Below are positions 12,321 to 24,038 of a stretch of 64,000 bases of DNA, in pieces; the first letter of the stretch is position 1, and each line of letters starts with the position of its first letter. The notes beneath the pieces are model-generated. The model did no database searches. It saw nothing but the letters and a program-made list of their open reading frames with translations, and had not been told where the DNA came from. The DNA is from Aegilops tauschii subsp. strangulata (taxonomy: Eukaryota; Streptophyta; Magnoliopsida; Poales; Poaceae). The DNA lies in contig NC_053040.3 of assembly GCF_002575655.3 (NCBI RefSeq), positions 358,358,267 through 358,422,266 of the forward strand, given 5' to 3'. The position numbers were made by a program, and so were the translations under genes.

Positions 12321-13438
12321 CGGGAAATATTCTGTACTATTTGTGTGCATATATTTACACTCACCCAACATCACAAAAATATCCACAAAATAATAAAAAC
12401 ATGTAATAAAGGAAAATAAAAAAGAAACGAAAAAACAGCTAAAAAAGAAACATAAAAAACAAAGGGAGAAAGGAGAAGGCTAGGTCGTACCTAGTAATCG
12501 GCTTTGACCCATTAAGGCATCGACTGACCCAACCGTTTCTCAAAATAAATATGTGGCCAGTCAATTTAACACAGCCCAAACACCTCAGAGAACCAACTAG
12601 AGAAAAAATAACAGCACGAATCGCAAAGCAATATCAAGGGCACACAAAATCGACTGGCCCAAAAAAAAATTTCAGGTAACTTTCATGTCGCTGCGTGCTT
12701 GGGCCTGCACACGGTGAGAACCTTTTTCAGTTCTTTACCAGATGTGCGTGTGGAAAATATCTATACCGCTCATGGTCACGGGTGCATTCGAGTTGTGCGA
12801 TATCGATCTCAGTGCGGCGCGTACACCAGGCACGAGAAGCTAGACGTGCGATCCCTCTTTGCTACCATTGTTCTTTGTTCTGTTCCCGTTCTTTTTTACA
12901 TTGGGTAGATCCGTAGGACTTTTTGGCCTTCAATTTTGTTCTTGTATTGCAGGGGCACTTTAGACAAACAAGTACTGCGTTGCACGCACAGCAGAGCATA
13001 GATGGTGCTGGTTTCTAAATAAAAGTACTACTCTGGTACGTACTTGGTAGGGGTCCGTCTGGAGTGAAGCGTGGCTGTACTTACTGGTCACAGCGTAATA
13101 AGTTCTTGTCTACACAAGTCTTCCGTCCAAGTAGGGAAATATATGCATTCGCAAAAAAAAGGTGGGGAAATATTATATAGGGTCTTCGTCGTAGCATTAC
13201 ATGGAACCTCCAAAGTTACAAATCTGGACGGATGTTTGAATGTGCAGGCCAATAATGTGGTCAAGACAAACAGGGCAATGTCATTTGAAAATCTGTAGGG
13301 GGCGAAGAGGAATTGAGATGTTCAGGTTGCACAGGAAACATGGCAGCACTGATACACTCATGTGATGAATGAGGATTGCTTTTCTGCCGCAAAGAAAGGA
13401 TTGGCAAATCAACATGTAATTCAGTTGGGATCCTAAAC
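12321..13438. other. Intergenic region downstream of AGO1
   Basis: No gene, RNA or terminal repeat recognised. The part next to 13438 should contain the AGO1 3' UTR and polyadenylation site, since the gene reads leftward, but I cannot place a clear signal. Confidence 0.5.
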
Positions 13439-16400
13439 TCAGCAGTAAAACATGACACGTTTCACGTTTTCCTTGAGGTCAGGCAGAGGCTTAACAGCAG
13501 CATTCCCTGCAGCTCTACCGCAGCGTGCACCAGCAGGGGCACGGCTTGTCGTGGCACCGCTCGCGACCGAGCCACCGTCGGAGGTATCCGGTTCCATGTA
13601 GAACCGAGCTCGAAAAGCGGCGAGGTGAGCATAGTATGCCGGAGGCACTGCACATGAAACCAGCACAGTGAGAATAATGCTATACAAGAAAGTCGATGAT
13701 TTTCAACATCAACTAGATCTAGCCGAATGGAGGTTTTGATGCATCCGCTGCTTACCAATCGATACAGAACGGGTGCACCTTGCGTAGCTGCAAACAATAG
13801 GGGCAATTAATGGTCAAGTTTACTGATCATAAGCGTAAAAATCGGAACAGGATTAGCGTGACGGTAACTTACGTGTAGCACAAGTTGTTCGTGAGAGTCT
13901 GCAAACCATCCGCGGTAAAATTGTTCTCATCCCAAAGGACATGGTAATGCGCAGGGCGGCTTGTTCCCTGAAAGTAATGTAATGTAAGGTTAGATCAAGT
14001 CCATCCCATCAAATGAAGAATGCTCTCATTTCTACCTGTACAGAAAAACTGACCTGAATACCAGCATGGCTACAAAGGTAGAAATCAAACTCGGTAGGAT
14101 GGCATATCTTTGAATCAACCACGGTACCTAATAAAATAAGATATAAGATGGTAACTAAAAGTGGACTCTGAGTTCAGTAATTGAGCTTTCATGCATAAAG
14201 GCAAACAACTCACCAGGCAGTATGTTTCCACTTTTTGGATCAACACTTCGCTGATCGTTGTGGTTATTAGCAAATAGCCGTGTATGATGGCGCTTCTGGA
14301 CCACCACAAAGGTAACGGGTGGCTGATAATTGGACTCCAAGGATGCGCACGCCTAGGTTTGTTAAACAACAAAAATGTTCAGACTTCATGCAGATCTCAT
14401 GCGAGAATATTTAGAGAAAACACAACCTCACCTTTCTAATCGCATCAAGCTCATACAACAGAACCTGATAGAACTGTCCTTCGCTAACACCATCCCTGAA
14501 AAAAAATGTGTGAGGTTCTATACAATAACGCCAATTGGACATGCTTAAATTAAGTTAAGTAGTACCTATAGAATATGATCCTTTGGGGTTTCTGTCCAGT
14601 TGATCTATGAAAGGAAAGGAGAAGTTCTCTGCATAGTCAATAGAACATGTATATTCAGGTATTGAGGTGCAAGTGAACAAGATTCAGGTCTCAACTCCTA
14701 GCGACGGGAATTAATATGTATGTATCCTCTGCGTGTTAAATTTGTAAAGTATTACACGCATACCATTCAAACAATATTCAGATATTACAAGTGAACAAGA
14801 TCATACCTAACCATTCCACCATTTACAGTCCCTCTCTGAGGATCTTGCCATACTTTAAAAAGATCTTGTATCAACTCCTGACGACGGGTTTGTGCACTCA
14901 CCAATCCAGCATATTTGGTGACCTCAGGCCAATCTTGAGAAGCAACAACCTGCATGAGCATAAAATCATCTACAAATCGTAGGATGCCCAGCATGACAAG
15001 AACATGACAACGGTAAAACTGAAAGGCAGATGCTTGGCATAGAAAGAGCAAACTTTCACCCAGAATATAAGTTTTACTACAAAATAATGCATACATAATG
15101 ATTTAAGATTAACATGTTATGCACCTACAGCTGCGATGGAAGGGCTAGAATCTTCTCCAGGATGAGGATGGGTAACATCAGCACCAAATATAATGGTTGG
15201 TCTGTCACTAACAAGGGGAATTCTCCTTGACAAAGCATCAACAAGTACAGTATTTCTCCCTCCCACCTAAAGAGTAAAGGAATGTGAACATCAAGTATAG
15301 AAGGAAAAGAACTACAAAGACCAGGTTGGTAGTAGACAGAAGCCACAGAACAGGACAAACCTTAACATTGATTTTAAGGGCGACGTTTGCAAGATACTGC
15401 TGTGTCGTCTTAAAAACATGTTTCGCGAGACAGCATTGAGAGACCAATCCAAGATCTGTCTCGCATATTCTTTTGAGATTACCTGAGGGAATGATAAGAA
15501 CAACACAGCGTCAGAAATTGATAAGAATAATGGTTAGTATTTACATTACATAATATACTAGTTATCTTTTAATTAGAAGGCATACCATAAAGAGAACCAT
15601 TATTGTCAGGTAAAATTGCAATGAGAAGGTCAAGTTCCCTGCCCAGTGGTTTCAGAGCACTCATAGCATCTTGATAGTGTGCCTTGAGTGCTCTTTCTAC
15701 ATGCTCAGGTCTCGTACATAAAGGAGGAAGCAGAGGTTCCTTTGAGAAGTCCTGTGGTGAGAGGATATGAAGCATATGAGAAAGAGGACATTAAGACAAC
15801 TGAATGTAAATGAACACGTTGAGAAAGAGATGTCTGGAGACAGTGTTTAGATAATATAGGCCTACCATTCCAGATATTTCGCACATGTCAGCCAGCTGAC
15901 GACAGAAACTCCTCGCTGCACCATCTTGGACATTCCGAGCAAAGTTAATGCATATCCACTCCTTAACTCTCCCACCATTGACCATTTTCTGCAGCCAAAT
16001 ATTGGAAGCATAAAATTGCATAGCATTTTGAAACAAATATTGGAAGAGATACACAGGAATACCGTTTATAATGAAGGATTTAAGAGCATACCTTATTCCT
16101 CATATTCCACAGGCCAATTCTTGGCAAGACATCCTTCTCTCTGCCACTATCGTGGTACTTAAGCTAGTAGATAAAAAACAGTAATCAGACATCCAGGGAA
16201 AGGTGTAACATATAAAATAGTGAGAGTTGAAAGATGTCAACCATGTGTTGAAACATCTAACTTACTCTAGGGGGAGGTAGGACTCGAGCTTCAACTGATG
16301 CAAGACGTTCATCAATCCTTATACCAAACTCACGCGCATATGGATCCTCATGGTATGCGTTGTGATTCACCGTCTGGTAACCAGAACAAAACGAGAAACA

Positions 16401-19400
16401 AGTTCAACATGGAAGGCATTCTTGTTGTAGGAAGAGAATAGAACTGACTATGATTATATGCAATAAAAATGATAAATACATGGCCATTTGTAGTGTTATA
16501 CCACAAGGAGCAATTAACTACCATCAAGCCACCTTAACCAGATTCTAGTTGCAATAGACATGTTCTCAAATATCACTACCAAGTCCAAAATAGTGTAAGA
16601 AAAAGGAAACCAGGTCCACTAGAGTAGATAAATAAATAATAGGAAATTGGACGAGCTTATATACATAGCTGAAAGCATGTGTGGCTAAACCCAGAAACAG
16701 ACCATGGCTAAAAATAACAAAGAAATCCACATAATACTACAGTGAAACAGAAATAAATCAGTTTAAAATAGTTCACACCACAAGATGCGGCAAAGTTACC
16801 TGCAAAATGTCCAGCTCCCGCTGTTGGGGATGCTGGCAGGTCACTTTAAGAAGAGCAGTTATCTGCTTCTCATTCAGTCGTTTTGAGTAACGCTGTCCCT
16901 CGACAATCTTACATACCTTCAAGGTAAAAGGAGGCAGCATATGACATGAAATAGATGTTTCTATAACTCTTTAACTCTATGTAGCATGCCGAATGTTTTT
17001 ACTGTTCAATATGTTAGAAAAGTATGACACGAGATAATACAGGTTGTTTAGGATACCAACCTCCATCGGAAGAAAATTTGGTCTCTGTTGGTTACCCACT
17101 TGCAAGCAAGGTAAAGTGGTGTGCTGAATGTTAAATCCATACGTCTCCTGAAAGTACTTCAATACTGTCTTAACAGTACCATGGTCATCTATAGGGAAAC
17201 TGTCACATGCCAAACCAAGAAAGTGCAACAATCAAACTAACACTGCGATGGACATAACAGAGGCTTCACATCTAGGTAAGTGAACTACATACGTTAATTC
17301 TCTTGTTGCTTGCGAGGTAAGACCAAATATACGATACTTTCTGCGCATATTGCCTCTATGTGTGACCTCAACCTTTACACCTCGTAGAGCCTTCTTGATC
17401 TGACCAGTGAAAAGGAAGGAAGCTTGTCAAGTAAAGAGTGAGCAAAGAGCTACAAATTAAGCATGTACTTGAAAACAGAGTAAAATATAAAACAATGTGA
17501 TAGTCGATAGAATAACCTAACCTTCACACGGTCAGCATCTGATAATGGTCTGACTGAGACGTTTCTGTTCAAGAGTTGTGCAACGAAATCAATCACAGGA
17601 AGAGGCTCAATGAACGCTGTAGATGACATATCTGCAAGCGAAAATGTCGAGCTATTTCAAGATGCTAGAGAAGACCAGAATCAATTTAATGACTTCTCGC
17701 ACTATATAGAGCTGGGCGGGGAGGCGATACTGGTTATCAGGTCAGAGAGAGGCCTGGCCCGTAAGCTGGCCCCCTTTAAAAGCCGTTCCTTATTAACAAG
17801 GATTTGTTACGCGCGATGATTCATATCTTAGGACTGGACTGAACATGGAAAAAGTTTTATCCACCAAGCATGGCAAGTGACAAAAACATCTAAACATAAA
17901 TACAACATCTAAGATCCAAGGTTTCCAAAAATAAACATGCTCCTAATATTGGCTGCTATTTACCATCACACACAAATATGATATTGTGTTTTCCCAACTA
18001 TTAATCTGCAAAACTGTAGAACAGAGACGCTATTAAATTTGTAGGAGATTATAAGGATATGGCCATATGGGCACCGGGCACGGACGGAGAGGGCAGTTCA
18101 AATTGCGGACAATTTTTCGATATTGATGGCTCCTATATTTTTTCTCTCAACATTATTAATCTATTGGAGCAAACATGGCTGATGTATCTGTAATTTGTGA
18201 ACTTTACATACATTTGTTCACTAGCTACTAATCATCCTAGAAGCAAGAGGCCAGAGTAGGGAAATCTTAGCGGATGGAAATTTTAAACTTCGTTGTAGTA
18301 AAAGCTATATGTACCAATAGCCATCCCCTTAAGTTATAATTCGCAAGAAGCAAGCAATAGTTATCAGTAGCCAACTATTTCATCTACTATGAGTTATACT
18401 GATAGGAAAGTATTCTTAAAATGGTCATTATTCTAAAGTGAAAACAATGATTGCTCTTCTCATAGCGGTACTACGGATTGTGAAGATAAAGAGTTGGGAT
18501 CTAACCAATATTCAGTGAAAGTCCCATCTGTGTGGGCCGTATGCTCTGGTAAAAACCACGCCAACTTTCCAAGCCATCACCAAGTTGCTGGCGCCTCCCT
18601 AAGTTTGGTGAATAAAATGACCTGGCAACTGGGGAATACCTAAACATGATAAGTGAAGAAATGTTCAACAGCTGTGCTAAAAGAATAATAGCATACATCC
18701 ACATGGTGGGAAAAGATTACCTTGCAGTAGGTAATTCACGTAGAACAATGTCAAGCACTTGAATAGCTTCTTGAGGAGCATCTGGTTGCTTCCCGGCTAG
18801 AAACATAGCTAAATGATGGAGATCGGCACGCGCGGCGAATTTGATGACGACCGTAAAATGTTTTTCACGCCTTAAGATAAGGACATATATCAGCAAGGAA
18901 CATAAACTGTATCAGCTCACGGATATGTCCAGAATAGCAAACCTTTGTGCAACTTGCACACCACCAAGTTTATCATCCTCATCCTGCAGAACAATATTAA
19001 GGGTCCTAGAAGTAAATGGCAATGGTCCAGCAGTATATAGGCTCTTCCTTCCATCATAGGCAGGAAGGCGACCACCCAAAAGGGAGTGTCTGTAGAGTGT
19101 TACAAGTTGTCCTATGATAGCACGATTGACACCACGGGAAGGAATGTCTGGAGTTATAGACACCTGATGTGATATCAAATGAAAGCTCATGAGAGGAACA
19201 TATTATATGTTCAAGAAGTTCTGTGAGAATGAGGCCTTACATCATACTGGTGAAGATCTTTATCAGGCAATTCAGCAGAGAAATGATTTGCTTTCACGAT
19301 GCACCTACTGCCAAATGTACCCTTGCCAGGCCGCACTGGAAATCTTACTGATTTAGTCGACGATGGTGCTGATTGGATACCCTGTCTAGAGGAACTTTGA

Positions 19401-19918
19401 CCCGGGATATCAAGTTGCTGAAACTGTAACTGGACTTGTCTGGTGTTCATCTCAACATGTAGTGAGGATGAGCCAGTTTCGGGTGGTGAAGGTGTAAGCA
19501 CCGGAACTTGGTTCTGGAGTTGTGGAGCTTGGTGCAGTTCGGGAAGTGTTACTGATGGCGTAGCAGGAACTCCGCGTCCATGACTCCCACTCCTACGCCC
19601 GTCATGGTATGGTTGTGGTGTTCCTCTTTGGCGTGGGGCACCATGGCCATAATACCCATGTGCTTGATACTTAACAGGACCACCAAATGGTTGATGTGAT
19701 GCTGGATCCTGAAAATGTCCACCACATCTCAGGTGTTGTCCACCACCACGACCACCTTGTTGAGAATATTGAGTATTGGTATGTAGCCGATCGCCACCTC
19801 CATGCTGTTGAGCTCTCTCAACCCGCTGCGATGGATCCTGACCAGGGGTTCTTGGAGCATTGCGAGTTTCAGTACTTCCCCGGGCGCTAGGGGGGGTATA
19901 TCTTTTATTTTTCACCAT
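13439..19918 (-). CDS. AGO1: ARGONAUTE1-type small-RNA effector (22 coding exons)
   Basis: Binds miRNA/siRNA in the RISC complex and cleaves target RNA. Coding exons in transcript order: 19918-19241, 19163-18943, 18870-18721, 18639-18506, 17631-17522, 17399-17293, 17199-17061, 16916-16800, 16373-16266, 16163-16092, 15988-15866, 15751-15586, 15482-15361, 15266-15129, 14949-14807, 14628-14566, 14495-14432, 14352-14214, 14127-14054, 13967-13873, 13787-13756, 13647-13439. All introns are GT-AG, the phases join, and the total is 3204 bp (1067 aa). Gln/Gly-rich N-terminus; N domain from about 200; PAZ about 395-515; MID about 590-700; PIWI to about 1020. Slicer residues are present: D779 (GADVTH), E820, D865 (YRDG), His in RPAHYH (963/965). 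The protein ends with the AGO1 signature RVMFYC. The start is the ATG just after a 3' splice site (exon begins 19926), so a 5' UTR intron is expected. Closest by eye to the rice AGO1 group; the exact paralogue is not determined. Confidence 0.96.
19525..19545 (-). promoter_or_regulatory. miR168 target site in AGO1 coding exon 1
   Basis: The minus strand reads TTCCCGAACTGCACCAAGCTC, encoding the LPELHQA segment. As I recall miR168, 17 of 21 positions pair, with mismatches at miRNA positions 1, 2, 14 and 21, the pattern known for plant AGO1. AGO1 mRNA is a known miR168 target, forming a feedback loop; here the site is seen but cleavage is inferred. Confidence 0.9.
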
Positions 19919-19926
19919 AGTTGAAG

Positions 19927-21345
19927 CTGCAAGGTGAAGCAAATAGTTAAGATGAAGACTAAACAATAACCAGCAGGCATAGAAAGATGAAGACTAAAGA
20001 GTATCAAGACAGATAACACAATGACCAAGCACAAACTAGAATAAAGAGAATGGGAAATGATTAGCATTTTGCGTAGAACTGAAGAGCACTACATGTGCTA
20101 AATATTATGGCCTAAACTGGAACACAGGATTTGCAATTCTTTTCAGGCAGCAGCGGGCAGAGTAACATATTCTTTATCAAAAGGAAAAACAAACTGAATC
20201 TTGTTGTCCAAAGCGAAACTAACAAAAAGAAACTTGTTTATATGCCATCAAACAGTGTCCACTTAAATCATACGCTACTGGAAATCCCTCAATTGCTTAT
20301 GTTCCACTCAGCCACCAACTTCCTCGTTATTGCCATCATAGTTCACTTTGTTAAAGTCCTCTGATCCCTCAAAAAAAAAAAGTTAAAGTCCTCAGTTAAT
20401 TGGATCAATGCCCCCTTTTCCCCTCAGTGGTACATAAACAAGTTTAGTGTTGGTACTTCGTGGCATCGTGCTGCTACTGCCGTGTATCCTAATGTATTGA
20501 CTTGCTCCTGCTGCTGTGTGCAAGCAGTGCTTAGTTGCAATTTTTCATGGAACTTTGTTTGCAATTTGAACATGGCAACTCCAAAACTCTTGCATTTTTC
20601 TACGGAAACTTGAATGCATTTTGTTTTCAACATGAACCACCATGGAAACACAAAAATTTGCACATGGCAACACAAACAAAACTGAATATAATCACAGCCA
20701 CATGACATTTTAACATGAGAGATTAACATCAAAAATTACCATTTTCAGTACCAACATGGCAAATCTACAAAATAAATTCTAGTATAATCATATCTGAATT
20801 TTCACATTACTAATTCCATACAGCACTTTATTGAAATCACGGTTAAAAACAAAACAAGTCCATAACATGGCTTATTCAACCGTGACAACGAACGAAATTC
20901 ATTCTGCGGGTATGGAAAGGGAAAAAAAAATCTTTCCGTGGCGGAGTAGCTGGGCGTTGGCCTTGCTGTTGAGGTCAGGGGGCACGCTCTCGCTGTCATG
21001 GCGGCCAAGCGCGGCCTCGCTGGACAAGGCGTGAAGGCCGACGGCATGGGGTAGGGCAACGTGGAGCGGCGCCAATCGTTCCCTCAGCCGTCAAGGGAAG
21101 AGGGCGAGTCGCTGGAGCGGCCGTCATGGTCTCTAGGGTTTGGGAGAGATGGGGCCGTGGGAGGAGGCTCACTGGTCGCGCTGGCTGGTGTAGGAGCCGC
21201 CATGGCGGTGTGCACGGGCGGCAGAGGGGAGAATTTTGGAGACTGTTGACCAGCCGACTGAATTTTTTCTTTTTATCGGTCCGTTGGATTGACCACAGCC
21301 GTTGTAAATCCAACGGCTGGGGTATCGTCTTCCTCCTCCCGGGAA
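19927..21345 (-). promoter_or_regulatory. AGO1 5' intron, leader and probable promoter region
   Basis: Upstream of the acceptor at 19926 lies AT-rich sequence (19927-20880), probably intron 1. It is followed by a GC-rich block (20930-21250) that on the minus strand has pyrimidine stretches, AAACCCTAG and several ATGs, as expected of a first untranslated exon plus core promoter. I could not choose a donor site; one candidate is CCA/GTGAGCC near 21165. A short inverted repeat (CCGTTGGATT...AATCCAACGG, 21279-21322) lies at the distal end. Confidence 0.4.
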
Positions 21346-21346
21346 A

Positions 21347-21572
21347 ATATCAGGTGCTACGGGGTTTAGGTGCTCCCGGAGCTCCTCAGCCGTTGGATCT
21401 ATTATCTAACGGTCATCTAGGGATGCGCTGGATCTGGTTGTAATAACGGACTTCTAGGGATGTTTTTTTTGAATAAATGCGCGAGCTCTCACCTTGGCCT
21501 TTGGATTTTAGATCCAACGGCTGAGAAGCTCCCGGAGCACCTAAGTTTAGGTGCTCCCGGAGCACCAGATAT
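21347..21572. mobile_element. MITE with long compound terminal inverted repeats
   Basis: The left arm 21351-21400 and right arm 21510-21568 are inverted copies. Both carry GGTGCTCCCGGAGC-type blocks and CAGCCGTTGGATC, flanked by ATAT on each side as a possible target duplication. About 226 bp, no coding capacity, so non-autonomous. It sits immediately beyond the presumed AGO1 promoter. Confidence 0.72.
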
Positions 21573-21775
21573 CTTCCCTCCTCCTCCCGACCTTCAACCG
21601 TATCATCAGCGACACTTCCGCGTGCCGCCTTGCCGCCTCGTCCTCCTTAAATCGTCACCTCAGTTGTGTCACCACCCCCAGTCTTCCTTCCATATCCGGC
21701 ACACCAGCTCCAGCATCGATAACCTCGCACCTGTACCCCTTAAACCTTCGCCTCGCTTCCACCTAGTATGTCGGG
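21573..21775. other. Short spacer between two TIR elements
   Basis: Pyrimidine-rich sequence with no supported gene; open frames here show no recognisable domain. Confidence 0.4.
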
Positions 21776-22788
21776 GTTGTTTGGATAGCTGGTTTATAGA
21801 GAATCAGTTATATATAATCCTGTTTCAGGCTCTAACAAACTCAAAACTCTGTTTGGCTAATCTAACTAATTCGTGGATAAGCAAAAATGGGTTCTCGTGA
21901 TACCCAAAATATGAGTTTTTGGAAAAAAACGGGTCCAAGACGTTTTTATGAAAGCGCGTTTTAGAAAAAGTCGGGCGGGTTGCATCGTCGACTCGCCGTA
22001 ACACCAACGCCCGCCCCTTTGTTCCTGCTGGTATCCTAGCCACATCGCCGCCGGTTAGCTCATCTAAGGTGAGTAGTATTGCTTCCCGAAGCCCTGGATG
22101 AGCACCTCGACGCAGTGGCGCACGGTGCAACAACGCGCATGGAGGCAGGGATGTATGGCGACGTCAAGGCCTCCAGGGTGTTCCTCGAGGTGGCCATGGG
22201 CGCTCGGCTCCACGACTTTGGCTCCGTGCTCGCCGGGTTCATGGCGGCCTTCCGCCCAAGGCCGCCACGCTATGTGCCGGCTCTTCCTGCTACGTCAAGC
22301 GTGCCCGCACTACATCTGCTCCGGCTTGCTCACCGGAGCGGACGTGTACAACCTCATCATGCTGCCTCTCGGCTCGAGCTGCTCACCAGCATGCAACTGT
22401 TTTGCGACCGGCGGCTCCTGACATCCGCCGTCGAACGTCACGCCGATGATTAAGGACGGATCATGCGACGACGCGCATAGGCTCGTCGACCAAGCTGTCT
22501 ATGGTTAACGAACGCACCGGCAGCGATACAGCTTGTGAACAAGAGACTGTATGTACGTGTATCAAAGCATCGAAAAAGATTCAGAGGAAGGACATTTGGT
22601 TGTGACAAGAAAATCCATTGAATACTTGCCCCAGCCAAACTAGTAGCCATATTTGATGTTTTTAAGCCCAAACAAAGTACTCTACAAATCAGTTTTACCA
22701 AACCAACAACCTAAAACTGGTTTTCCTAAAAATCCTCATAAAACTGGTATTGCTAAAACTTATCCTAAATACTAGTTATCCAAACAAC
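21776..22788. mobile_element. TIR element (about 1 kb) carrying a gene fragment, Pack-TIR-like
   Basis: The ends are inverted: GTTGTTTGGATAGCTGGT at 21776 and, on the other strand, GTTGTTTGGATAACTAGT from 22788 (16 of 18 identical). Subterminal sequence is AT-rich on both sides, while the middle (22030-22480) is GC-rich and gene-like. No transposase. The superfamily and target duplication are not settled. Confidence 0.6.
22079..22453 (+). pseudogene. Captured gene fragment of unknown family inside the TIR element
   Basis: High GC and third-position bias unlike the flanks. One frame (from ATG 22079) reads plausible protein (HLDAVAHGATTRMEAG, then VFLEVAMGARLHDFG); after about 22255 the sense seems to move to the next frame (LFLLRQACPHYICSGLL, GADVYNLIMLPLG). 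This suggests a broken exon. A donor-like GGTGAGT lies just upstream at 22070. I do not recognise the parent gene. Confidence 0.35.
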
Positions 22789-22804
22789 ACATGATTAATA
22801 TTTA

Positions 22805-23735
22805 GGAATTGATCTTTTGCCTTACTTTCACTTTGACATTTTGCTTTACATAACATTACATTTGCCCAACCTTTCTTTTTATTTTTTGATATTTGATCTC
22901 TTGGCCTTTTTGAATTTTATTTTATTTTTTCACATTAAATGAGGCGCCTGCGTAATAGCAAACACTGTGAATTTTTGGGATCTAATCTTTTGCCCTACTT
23001 TTTACTTTGACAATTTACCCTTTTTTATTTTTTTATCCGATCTCTTAGCTTTTTGAATATATTTTTATTCCTTTCACATTATGTGAACGTTTTGGATCAA
23101 AGTTCGATGACCAAATACCCCTACAGTCGATTTTGTGGAGGTAGCTGATTCTCCTTCTTATTCACAATGTCCATTTTTTCCGCAATAATGGAGGAAGCAG
23201 ATGACTTGTGTACAAGCGCCCGCTACTTATAGTTAAGCTCTTTGGTAGAGTAGACCTCTCTGTTCCAACGAAATGTGTCACATATAGCCGTCTCCATCCA
23301 AGTGGTTTGGTCGGTGCATCCTGGTTGTGATTGCTCTATCAATCGTCACCTAAATCGCCACCTCACTCGGCACCGTTTTGCATGTCGTTGTCTCTATGTA
23401 GTTCATGGCCGTACAATTCACCACCTCAATGAACGTTGCCGGCTCGCCGCTCCAAGTCGTGTAGACACCCGCTGCCTCTATGCAGTTCATAGTCGGTCGA
23501 TTCGCCGCACCAACGAACGTCGCCGCCTAGCTCGTTGTCCCACCACTTGATCTCGGTGTGTCAGTTGTTCATCGTCATCGGGAGATTAGTTGGGAGTGGA
23601 AGTGGGGGGAGGGGGGAGCAAACAAGAAAGGAAAGGGCGTGTTCAAGTAAATGGTGTTAGTGGTACTATCGACATTTCGGGCGGGGCCAACCTGTCATAG
23701 AGCAAAATGTCGAAGTAAAGTTGGGCAAATGATCC
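22805..23735. mobile_element. Possible inverted-repeat element with internal duplications
   Basis: Sequence at 22805-22844 (GATCTTTTGCCTTACTTTC...GACATTTTGC) reappears inverted at 23702-23735 and as a direct imperfect copy at 22979-23030. The interior has an approximately 85 bp imperfect direct duplication (about 23385-23450 and 23470-23535; CTCTATG[TC]AGTTCAT). No domain is recognisable. It could be a non-autonomous DNA element or simple local rearrangement. Confidence 0.4.
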
Positions 23736-24038
23736 ATCTAGAATGTTTCTAGGACAAATTATAAAAGGATGGATTGTTGAAGATAAAATCCCTTGAATCT
23801 TTGAGGGTTGCGGCACAGATGAAAGCATGAGCAATTTTTTTCCTTTTAGGAAAAAGAAGATTAGAACCCCCAGCCTTTGCATCATCACAATGCATATAAC
23901 CATCTTTACTAAAAAAAGCATGAGCAATTGGTAGGATGCTATGCAAAGGTTTCACTAAAACAGGAGAAACTGACATGGATGGAGCCCTAACACCATAAAT
24001 CCATAATCATTTAGACCTCAAATTGGTTGAACCTCTTT
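23736..24038. other. Spacer without recognised content
   Basis: AT-rich, no gene or repeat that I can support. The last bases (CTTTT run) form the left flank of the next retroelement. Confidence 0.4.

Noticed and set aside
17610..17819. Plus-strand frame across an AGO1 exon and intron
   Set aside because: Antisense shadow of an exon with the intron following; no domain.
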